From positions 78,423,130 through 78,487,129 of the forward strand of contig CM059567.1 of NCBI GenBank assembly GCA_030386875.1: a DNA stretch of 64,000 bases, written 5' to 3'. Below the pieces are notes generated by a model. It had not been told where the DNA came from. It made no database searches and saw nothing but the letters and a program-made list of their open reading frames with translations. This document shows positions 11,055 through 20,600 of the stretch, one piece after another. Every line of letters begins with the position of its first letter. Within the stretch, counting starts at the first letter, position 1. This DNA is from Morinoia aosen. Its lineage: Eukaryota; Arthropoda; Malacostraca; Amphipoda; Talitridae. A program made the translations under genes and the position numbers.

Positions 11055-13071
11055 TCCGGTACAAGGATACGCTTCCGATGGAGATGCGAACCTCGATCTC
11101 TGATTTATTTTTAACAGTTATACAGTTGTGTGCAGTGCACATCATCGTACGTCGGCATGACGTCACGAAATTTTTACAGAATGGTCGAACATTGGTGTCG
11201 AAGCTTCCGCGCGGGGAACTAATTTGCTTACTCCTCACACTCCGCAGTACGTAATCACGCAGTAAAATGCAACTAAATCTTAGATTCGGCTTCAACTGCA
11301 TGTGACCTCAGAATTTTAGAGTCGCTACATATTTTTAAACGAAAACCGGCCCTCAACAATTCTGATAGTTCCTACCCGTAACAAATTGTAACTAAATAGT
11401 AATCTTGTCGATTTTAGTTTTTCTGGGACATGTTTTAATTTTATTTTTTATTTTCTTGATTTCCTTTAATGACTGTATCCAACATTTTGCTTTATCTATT
11501 ATTGCAGACATATTGATTTGTAAATTTACGAACTGATTATGGATCTGGACTCCGAAACGTATTCCTAATAAATATGATCAAGTTCCTTGAAATTGTCGTT
11601 TTTAAATTCTTCATCTTATAGATGGTTGCGTGTTTGCGGATATGTTCGGTTTCGGGGCTTACCGAATTTTAATATTTTCTTTCGCCAAAGTATGTACTCG
11701 TATTTGGTGTGAATAACACAAAATAGACAATCCTTTTTTTGAGAAACTATTGTTTTGGTCCACTTTTGGAGCCAGTTGCTATTATAGCTAGTCTACATTA
11801 CGTTGCAATACGATTAGAAACACATACCTATTGAATGGATTTCATTTTGTTGTTTTTCTCAACAATATAGTTAACATAGCAAGAGCATTTTATTTTTCAC
11901 AATCGGAAACTTTTTTGTCAAAATTTTTGTATTATTAGATATATAAGGAAATAATTTTATTATAACTCCCATGTAGGAGTTATAATGGTTTTATTTTAAT
12001 ACAAGTGTGCACGGCCCGCCAAAAATGGGATTCAATACTTTTCATGAACGAATTTTCAAGATGTAGATGATAAACAAATACAGTATATCCATCCTAACAA
12101 TACCCGTGATGAAAATTATTCTTGTACTTGCGCACTGGTGAAACTCGCATCACAGATACGGTCATTATAACTATCCTTATGAGCGTGAGTGACAGAGAAA
12201 TGGGAGAAACAGACACCAAACAAATAAACCAAGGGCAAGGGTATTATTAGGTAGCAGCATGACCCATGGAAATGCCGAGGACAATGTCATCGTTAAGCTA
12301 GATGGACCCATGGAAAAATTCCGTCAACATTATCTAACTTATGCTATCCTAATTCTATGTCGTGACTCGCACCGCCGCAAAGCACGTTCACGATGCGAAG
12401 GCCTAGCGATCGTCATTACATGGTAGCAACTGCGGTTCTTGTAGGCCCTACACCACTAATGCGTATTCCACTGTTGCCAATACGTAGAACGGAAAGTCGG
12501 GTAGGTTTAAAATGTTTATGCCGAACACATATGCACAAGAACACACAAAGCTCTCTTGACTCGGAGTTCCCCTCCGGTGACAAATCACCATTACTCAAAA
12601 ATGATTACTTCGGGCACAGCTATTCATCAAATTACTATATTTAATTTAATGTCTTTTAATTATTCAATATGGCCTGAAAGCTGCACAAAAGCGACAGGGT
12701 TAGGAAAATGCGCAAATTACGGCGATCACAACAACCTATCCAATACTACTAACCTATCCTGATAAAATTTCAAACATATCATTGCATGTACAGACGATCT
12801 TTCAATGTTACACTGAGGAATTCGGTCTCCGTGATACCGCAAACTCAGACATCCCATGTTTCTTAAGAAGCAGACACCGAACTAATACATAAACTAACAT
12901 ACAACGGGTATTCTTAGGTTAGATGTTTGTAAAAGTATCGGTATCGGTAGTAGTATCGGTCAAAGTATCGGTATTTTCAAGTATCGGAGTATCGGTATCG
13001 GTATCGGCCAAAAAATGGGTATCGGTATCGGTATCGGTATCGGCCAAAAAAATGGTATCGGTACATCACTA
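11055..13071 (-). repeat. Right arm of the giant inverted repeat
   Basis: This arm of about 2.0 kb is the diverged reverse complement of 9261-11025. It is some 250 bp longer, mainly because of a segment at about 12345-12735 that the left arm lacks. The arms drifted apart by substitutions and indels, so they are not being kept identical by gene conversion. A small palindrome with the core ACTCCCATGTAGGAGT lies near 11966-11981. Confidence 0.8.
12935..13065 (+). repeat. Right subterminal TATCGG hexamer array
   Basis: About thirteen TATCGG units, singly and in runs of two to four, are separated by CCAAAAAATGGG-type spacers. The units read TATCGG on the + strand, as in the left array, whereas an inverted-repeat element should carry CCGATA at one end. 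The left array therefore appears locally inverted, or was rebuilt, relative to its arm. Confidence 0.85.
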
Positions 13072-13079
13072 TTTGTTTC
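13072..13079 (+). repeat. Right 8-bp target site duplication
   Basis: TTTGTTTC is an exact copy of 9253-9260 and fixes the right boundary of the palindromic element. Confidence 0.9.
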
Positions 13080-16000
13080 ATTTTTGTTACTGATTGCTTG
13101 GTAGGAAATTTTGCTCTGACATTTTGGGCAAAGGTAAATTTTTTCAGTTCCGTGCGAGGTATATCGGCATTTAAATTATTTAGCCTTCACATTAATTACT
13201 CAGTCACATTAATGTGTGTGCAGAAAAATCGTTCTAAATTTTTTAGATAACAGTTATTGATCAATTTCAAAATATTCGTTTGGCATGGAAATGAAGGCTC
13301 TGGGATAAATTTAGTTCACATTTGGAGGTTCTGGACGCGCAGCAGCTCTGCCACATTTCCTGTCATCGAGTTGAAATTTCTTCTTGTTAAACGTCTGTCT
13401 ATTTACAAAAACATGTATTTCTTGATAAACTATTTTATGTTACGTCGGCATCAAATTAAAGCGTGATATTAAAGTTCCACCAGCACTAGGGATAGGATCT
13501 CCATTCGCTTATGAGATTCTTCATGTTGCATTTTGTCAGTTGCATTGGTGGAGTTTCTCTCCTCACAAGATTAAGATCTACACCCCGCCACCAAGAGATG
13601 CCCTGTGTTGCTGCGGTGGACGTCTTCTGATCTCCCTAATGGTCAATGCATGTACCCTTCGACCGAGGGTCTGTCCGTCCGTTTGACGTCTTCCATAGGC
13701 GGCCATGTAGCACGTCGCGCAGGATGAAAATCTCGAACAGAAACTGTTTATTTATGCATGCTTGTTTGTAGTGAGCTTCTCTTATGAGGAAGCTGATCGA
13801 TCACAGGCCCGTCATGTCTGTGTGCGCTGCTCATGATGTGATCTAGTGATCGGCTTGATGCTCATCACAATGTGCTGACATTCATCCATCAAATCTAGCG
13901 TAGCATCTCCCGTTTTTGTTCGATCGTTAAGCTTCGTTCATGTTGATCTGCTCCGCTATATACCTTATAAATACATGCTGGTGCTATAACCTGTTCCTTT
14001 TGTCATCTTGCCATTTTTGTAGTGTGCAAATTGCCTTTTATTTTAAACCAAACTGCTTTCGTATTCGTGCCATCGAAAAATTACTCCTGAGTTCATGTTT
14101 TGCAATTATATTAAATGATTTTTTTTTTGTAAAATTATTAGATAATGAGCTTCGCATGTTCAAAGGCACTAATAAACCAGGTGCTTACTTGAATCTCTTC
14201 TCTGTCCAAAGTTATCGTTATTGTGAGAACTGAAAAATTATTTGGGAATGGAAATTATTGAGAACTAAAATTATTTGTTCGCACCCTTGTCAGTGTACTT
14301 TCCTTTTTTAAGTTTGAATTTTCGTTTTTTGTAATATTTATCTGTCTTTCACTAGTCCTTCATTATTTGTGCATTCAAAATATGATTAACTAAAATTTGG
14401 TGAATCATTTATTAACTAATTTTAAAATAGCAATAGGAGTATATTCCATGTTAAAAAATCTTTACACGTGTTTTTACGTATAGATTGCTCTTGTGTTTAC
14501 TCCATGGAAACGTCGTGGTAGCTAGTGATCACGTGACGTCCTAGAATGCCGCGTTCTCTTGTTCCCAAACTCGCTAGCCTTCAGTGATCTACTTAGTTCG
14601 GTGAGAAGGAATTTCTCGTTTTGTAATTTTGTACTTCGCACTGACTTTTATCCCGTGTAATGTTGCTTTTTAATGGCCAGAATTAGATGAATAAAGGCTT
14701 TATTGACAAACGCCCCTAATCCTCCCACTGTTGCGGCTAGGAACGTTAGTAATACTTGCCGTCGCTGACCTGCTTTTCGCAAGGATAGCCATCGTACCCT
14801 CAAAAAAGCATCCGTCGTTCTCTCATACTGTAGCACTGGAACTGTCGGCTCTGAGACCCATAAGATCTTTGTTCGTACTGACAAATCCTAAAACGATAAG
14901 TGTTATCCATTATTAACAGCTTTGTCCTCAAAAATGTTTGCCTTCATTAAAAACGTCACTATGCAAGCGATCCAACGTCGGCTGCAGAAGACTAGGAAAC
15001 TTCTAGCTCGACGTGCCGCCTAAGGCCTTTGTTCACTTAGGCAGTGAAAAAGCTGCAGCTTGATGTTTGCTTGAAGTTTTGGATTTCGAGAGATTTCTTC
15101 TTGCATAAAATGAAAGGGATTTGGAATTATAGCAGGGGTAGAAGATGATGTCCTGTGAAATAAGCAAGTTCAAGTTGATAAGCCGTGGCGCCCGGGTCAA
15201 TCGTCGTCGTAGAAATGTTCGGATAGCACCTGTGATACACGATTGAGAGTGACTTAGTGTGATAGTGTGGAGTGCCTTCAATGGCGATTGCTGTCACAAA
15301 GTTAGGCTTTATTTGCTCCTTTAGTTGAAGTAAAATGAGTGAGTAGATATTGACTTCATATGCATCTTATTATCTAAAAATCCTAAGTGCGTTAACTTTT
15401 TTGTGCCGCCACTCCACTTTCCAATTGTGGCTTCGTAAGTCGAATGTTTACTTTCACTTCAGCTTTTAAAAACACTCTACTTATCATAATTTCATGCCAT
15501 AGGGATTTTCTGTGCTTGTTCATAACGGCGCAGAGAAACTATTTTATTCGGTCATCTCTTAGGGGCGCTTCCCTTGGAAAGCTGACGGTGTAAGAAGCGA
15601 GGCGTGTGGAGGTGGCAGGTCTGCGTCGAAAAGGAGCGCTAATTGCCTCTTCGTCACGACTGCTGCCGAATCTAGGTGCTCGCCCTCCCTCACTCCTCCC
15701 TCCTATCTGGGTTGTCAGATTTGCCTTTTCTCTCGCCAAATCAATTAAATTAAGCCCTTCTTCGAGTGAAATTTCCCCCAAAAGACCATTCATTTAGCAA
15801 CCTTTCTGGGTGGGTTCCTAGGTAGTGAATAGCTAAATTATACTTGGAAAATGGCAAATTTTACTATTTTACTTAGAAATATACCTCCGGTTCTCACTGC
15901 CCCCTATTTTCGGTTGCGTACGTGTCATGTAGCATGAAATTTTGATGTGAACTTAGAGCAGTAGGGCCAGTGCTTACTTGCCTGCTAACGTGTAATTCAA

Positions 16001-18002
16001 TGCTCATCCTAGGCTCTCGCAAATGCCAAGCTATAGAAAGAAATCTAATTCTCTTTCATTGCTCTCCAGATTAACTTTATGCCGGCGACAAAGTTTTTAC
16101 ACCTCAAGTTTCCTGAGAAGGTCGTGAAATTAATTTGTCGCTAATGGTTAATAGTCCCTGCAGAGATATTATGTGTATATCTTTTTCAGTTGTGCCGAAA
16201 ACTATTTTGAAATTTCCAATCTGTATTTTCTTTCAAATGATTTGATTTTGGGTAATAACTTTTATAAACTCGAGGAAGTTATTTCGTGTTTTTCAGGAAA
16301 TCCCGTTGAAAGAAAGACTGGGAAGCTGAAATCTGCTTCAAAACATGCGTACAACTTGGATGAAACTATAGGCAATGTTGTGCGTGACGTGTGCGTACGA
16401 CATGTGGTGTCCACACCAAGCGAGGCGCTGGCGTAGTCCGCGCCGTGTTTGTCTCGTCAGTCGTCATGTCAGGGCTGATTATCATGTGTGCCCTACTGAT
16501 GTGGTCAACTTGAAATCTAATTCGTACTCATGGCAGCTCGGAAACTTCGGAAATGCTGCAAATTTTACAGTGGATTTTCACCTGCTTAAATTATTGTTCT
16601 GTTAGTCTTTATTGTTAGTTCTATTCTCTTAGTCTTTGTTGTAATTTCGTGTGACAGTAGGAAGCTGGATATTGGTAAAGATTTGGCCGCCAACGATTTT
16701 TTTACGCGTTCTAAGTCTAGGTTTCTCATTTATTTCGCTATCATTTTATGGTGCATTTGACTTTTAATTTTCTTAATTATCAGCATTTGTGAGTGGCAGC
16801 ATCTGAAAAAATCGTAGGTAACGGGAAAGCCTTGCTATGAAAATCGGAGTGGAAAAAAGTAAACTTTTATTGAAGATATATTTTGTTAAATGTTCCTCTT
16901 TTCAAGCTCATTTGGTAAAAATGTTCTGTGTGTGAAGTCAATTGCCGACTTTGATTCTATTTACATTTCAATGACAAAATTAATTAATGATAATTATTTT
17001 TTGTGATTTGAATATTTGTTTTACGCGTAAACTTTTATCCGTTCGTGAAAGGTTCGTTTGTTTGAAGTGATGTGAAATATGTTTAAACTTTGTTCCCATT
17101 ATTTTAGTTTTTGGCTCGTGACTTTTGTGCGATCAAATTAATTTTGTGACTTCTTAGTGTTGATTGTTGAGGGAAAATTCCCTACCTGTGTTTTTCCTGG
17201 TTTTCCACGACGTTGTCATGAAATGTCCTTTATATAATTTACTCTATTATATTGTCGTTAGGTTTCTTTGGGTCTGTTTAGCATGGACGTAAATCATGCG
17301 CGTAAACAGTCGGTTGATTGCTTCTCTAATGGTGGTCGGAAACAAATGGCGGGCCTCATCAAGAAGCTACTCGCGGCCGTGTTACGCGCAACTGCGACTT
17401 TCCGACCAGGCATTCTCCTCCATGCTTCGCTTCACCCCGCATTCAATTCAATAAATTCGGCGTGATTTAACGCTCGCTTTGAATCATCGACCGATACATT
17501 TCTAAATGAAGCGATGGCCATTATTCATTGCGTGTGTCTCTGGTGTACTCTCGTGCCGTATATTTTCGCTCACAACGAGCGTATGACAGCTCCCAAGAAA
17601 TCTTATTAGATCGAGGGTGTCCCAGCGCAGGCTACGACTTGTGCCCGTGTCCACCAATCACGAGCTGGGATTTATTCTTGCTTTCAATTTGGAGGTACCA
17701 GAGGTAGGTGCTGTCCAAACGCGTCCGACCACCTAGCTCACCCATCCAACTCGCTGCGATGGGTGAGTGAGACTTCGGTGCTCCACAAAAGTTAGCCGTA
17801 AAAACGAGGTCCTCCAGACGCTATTTTCATGTTTTCACACTTTTCCGCTCATGAAATCTAGAAGTAAAAAGAAAGTTAAAAATTTAGATTCAGTAAAATG
17901 ACACCTAAGATGGGTTGCAATTTGAATTCATTTGCAGCGTTTGTTTGGGGACTAGGAACTCCTCGAGGATCTGTAAGCTTCCTGAGCTTCAGTCGATGTA
18001 TG
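13080..18002. other. Non-coding stretch, no gene recognised
   Basis: This is nearly 5 kb of T-rich sequence without a recognisable gene, RNA or repeat family. Short open frames (for example 13940-14233 + and 15539-15793 on both strands) give low-complexity, Phe/Cys/Ser-rich or arbitrary proteins. A clean hairpin is listed separately. Confidence 0.6.
17737..17767. repeat. Hairpin with 10-bp perfect stem
   Basis: CTCACCCATC at 17737-17746 pairs with GATGGGTGAG at 17758-17767 around an 11-base loop. The loop is short enough to fold in DNA or RNA. No gene adjoins it, so its role is unknown. Confidence 0.6.
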
Positions 18003-18004
18003 TA

Positions 18005-18034
18005 CGAGGCCTGTCGAAAAAGTATCCGACCTTA
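18005..18034 (+). repeat. Mariner left terminal inverted repeat
   Basis: These thirty bases are an exact inverted match to 18912-18941. A TA dinucleotide, the standard Tc1/mariner target duplication, lies immediately outside. Confidence 0.95.
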
Positions 18035-18075
18035 GGCCAGAAAAAATACTTCAACAACCTGACGGGGTTGGGACC

Positions 18076-18736
18076 CTAATCCCCTTCAAAGTAGGCTCCT
18101 TGTGCTTCCACACACTTAGCCCACCGATCCTTCCACTGCCGGAAACACCTCTGGAAGTCTTCTTTTGGAATGGTGTTCAGCTCTGTCGTCGCGTTCCGCA
18201 TTATCTCTTCTCTACTCTCAAAACGGGATCCTTTCAGTGGTGTCTTCAATTTTGGAAACAACCAGAAGTCGCAAGGAGCCAGGTCTGGAGAGTAGGGAGG
18301 TTGGCGAACGGTCGTAATTCCATGTTTGGCCAAGAAATTGCGGATCAAATGGGATGAATGTGCGGGCGCGTTGTCGTGATGCAAGTGCCAGTTGTTCGCA
18401 GTCCACATGTCTGGTCAAAATGGCATGTGCAGAATCTTTACTCACTCCAACCTCTTGGGCAATCTCCCGCACGGTCAAACGACGATCTGCCATCACCAAA
18501 TTTCGCACCCTCTCAACAACAGCTGCACTCCGAGAAGTTTTGGGCCTGCCACAACGCTGCTCACTCTCCGCTGATGTGCGGCCATCTTTGAATCGGTTGA
18601 ACCACTCCTTAATTTGTGTTACACCCATAGCATCTTCCCCAAACACCTGCTGAATCTTACGAATTGTTTCAATTTGAGAATCACCAAGCTTTTGACAAAA
18701 TTTGATGCAGTGTCTTTGCTCAATTCGTTCAGTCAT
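18076..18736 (-). pseudogene. Mariner transposase, internally deleted and frameshifted
   Basis: The start is an ATG at 18734-18736. The first 110 or so residues carry the paired helix-turn-helix DNA-binding half, with the family motifs QIKEWFNRFKDGR at residues 41-53 and RRLTVREIAQEVG at 85-97. At about 18405 the frame breaks. The C-terminal part continues in another frame to 18076, with HHDNAPAH, PPYSPDLAPCDFWLFPKLK and a terminal AYFEGD. The aspartates of HDNAPAH and PCDFWLF are separated by 34 residues, which is the DD34D mariner signature. The catalytic core segment with the first aspartate is missing, so the protein cannot be an active transposase. The closest relatives should be the widespread arthropod mariners with GVTQIKEW-type proteins. 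Confidence 0.95.
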
Positions 18737-18911
18737 CTTGCAAGAAAACTAAATCCGACAAACACTTAGAACAGCACCTTACTTGGCGAACCCCAGCTAG
18801 TGAGTGGCCCAAGTGAATGCGGTGAAAAAAGTCAAGCATGCGCATTAAGATTCCTCCTTCCACCGTGCACAGTGGCGCCGCCTTAGAATCACTACTTTGC
18901 GCGGGAAAAAT

Positions 18912-18941
18912 TAAGGTCGGATACTTTTTCGACAGGCCTCG
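18912..18941 (-). repeat. Mariner right terminal inverted repeat
   Basis: This is the exact inverted copy of 18005-18034, followed by TA. The transposase start codon lies about 175 bp inside this end, so this is the 5' end of the element. Confidence 0.95.
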
Positions 18942-18943
18942 TA

Positions 18944-20250
18944 TACTAATCGTGTCTGACTTCGTCAGAATACTTTAGGGATTGGCACTGTTGGGTCCCT
19001 GTTGTCGAGGCCGTTGTGAAAGGCAACGGTTTGAGTTTAGGTTTTGTGTGAAGGCGTGTACTTCATTTTTGAAGAATGCTTAACGCAGAACATGCCTGTT
19101 TAAGAGCGTTGTCTATACCTTGTATGTTTTTATTTTTATGGAGATTCAACCTTTTCGATCGTATATTTCTTACAACAAGCCATATTCTGTGTGTAATAAT
19201 TTCAATTTCATTACCATGTAAAGAAAAAAAAATCATCTGTATTGTACCGCCATAATTGTTTTTGTCACTAGATACTAAACAGTGTTCACTTCCTTGTTTT
19301 GAGTGTGACATGTGTCAGAAATTAGCAGGTATTCTAATTACTTTTCTTACCTGATATCCGTTTAAAATAGAGACGCCTTCAACGTTTGTGGGTTTGTGAT
19401 TGCGGGCATGGAAAATTACCTTAGAGAAGACGACGTGGAACACATGAATTTTAATTTTTGCTAAACTCATGCACTGAAATTAGATGATATGTTTGAAGTG
19501 CAGTCGTCTTTTGATGTGTCCGAGACGCCATACTAAAGATGAGTTGAATGAAACTCTCCGTGATGTTTATAAATCTAGAAAACAAAGCGGCTCTCTTGCC
19601 TCTCTATAAGAGGCGTTAGAGTGTCGCTGGTGAGTGTTGTCGGAGAAAGCAGATGACGGAACGCCTGTCTTTGATGTCTCGACCGGTCCAATGAATCATG
19701 GCCTCTTCTTTGAATCGTTTCCATGAGATCTCGCCTCGTCCTAAACACGCGTTTAATATATTTTCTGCTTCACTCGGCGTCAGACATTTATAATATTTTG
19801 ATGCCGGCTCTGGCTAAGCATATGGATGCATCTTTTATAATATTTTCAATTTAATAGGTTTAAAAAATCGTCAGCGTTACAAATGAACGGTTCCATACAA
19901 TACTACGATTGTATCATTATTACTGATATGTCCGAATGGTTTCAACCGAAGTCTAGCGAGGTCACGTTAAGACCGCGTACAGATGAGGAAAATTTTAGCA
20001 TGGTACAGCATTAACCTCTGCAGTGTAATGACGCCCTCCAATGTGCCATGCATGCTGGCCAGCGTCCAGAGAGCAACATCGACCACCGCTACCGAACATG
20101 AGTAGAAGAAGGCTCACTTTTTCTTCGTACCTCTCGGTTAATCAGTCAAGCCGACTTGTGCACCCTCATGTTAGGAAGCCAGATTTTCAACGCGACCGAC
20201 GGAACAGACAAGTATTGTCTATGTTCATTGATATAGATGCTAGTCCTGAA
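18944..20250. other. Non-coding stretch, nothing firm
   Basis: No repeat family or gene is recognised. An ATG at 20098 opens a basic, Arg/Ser-rich frame that runs into the SINE-like repeat. That frame is therefore partly repeat-encoded and I do not call it a gene. Confidence 0.55.
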
Positions 20251-20600
20251 CCTCCGCAGAGGGGATACAGCTATTGTATGTATGGGAATCAAAGCTTTCA
20301 GGGGAAATATTTGAGTCCAAAGCTAAAAGCTAGGTAGGGTTTCCTTTTGTTGAAATAAAATAGATTTTTTGTTTTGTTACCGACCGTTTTTTTCTGGTTC
20401 ACTGCTGTCATGTTTTTCAGCCCCTATTACTTTCTTCTTCAACTTGAATCTTATTTCATGAACTGCTTTCTCAACTTACTATTTGTATGTATCTTGTGCA
20501 TAGATTTCTCGCTCCCTCATGTCCATACTAAATGGTGGCTTTCTCCTTCCTCTCTTTGAACATGTGTGTCGTGGTAAAGGGAGGCTAAAACTTTCTTATA
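20251..20600 (+). mobile_element. SINE-like repeat, copy 1 (full length)
   Basis: The copy begins near CCTCCGCAGAGGGGATAC and includes the shared landmarks TATGGGAATCA, GGTAGGGTTTCC, GTTCACTGCTGTC and CCATACTAAATGG. It ends at GGGAGGCTAAAACTTTCTTATA. The same order of motifs recurs near 37.4, 40.4 and 58.7 kb. The fixed 5' end, length near 350 bp, lack of coding capacity and simple 3' tail suit a SINE or a short non-autonomous retroelement. I see no convincing tRNA-type A and B boxes. Confidence 0.75.

Larger units (their letters stand above)
9261..13071. mobile_element. 3.8 kb palindromic (foldback) hAT-like element
   Basis: The element is bounded by an exact 8-bp target duplication. Its ends are inverted: TAGTGATGTACCGAT at 9261-9275, with its exact reverse complement at 13057-13071. 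The end sequence and duplication length fit the hAT superfamily. Almost the whole interior is also inverted: the left arm (9261-11025) matches the reverse complement of the right arm (11055-13071), with many substitutions and indels, around a 29-base loop. Matching landmarks include 9780-9880 with 12100-12200, and 10470-10560 with 11520-11620. No transposase frame survives, so it would need transposase supplied in trans. Divergence between the arms argues for an old element rather than an assembly fold-back. Confidence 0.85.
18005..18941 (-). mobile_element. Internally deleted mariner transposon
   Basis: The 937-bp element is bounded by TA target duplications (18003-18004 and 18942-18943). 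Its 30-bp terminal inverted repeats (18005-18034 and 18912-18941, beginning CGAGGCCTGTCGAAAAAGTA) match perfectly. It encodes parts of a mariner transposase on the minus strand. Full mariners are about 1.3 kb; the missing 0.37 kb matches the roughly 125 codons absent from the transposase, so one internal deletion explains the size. Perfect ends suggest a fairly recent insertion that could still be mobilised in trans. Confidence 0.95.

Noticed and set aside
10469..11301. Several 75-101-codon frames on both strands
   Set aside because: They lie in the two arms and across the loop of the palindromic element and mirror each other. They are products of the inverted repeat, not separate genes.
9261..13071. 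P-element identity (also 8-bp duplications)
   Set aside because: The TAGTGATGTACC ends and TATCGG-rich subterminal arrays fit hAT elements better. The faint THAP-like start is too weak to override this.
18100..18653. Plus-strand open frames across the mariner element
   Set aside because: They are antisense shadows of the minus-strand transposase.
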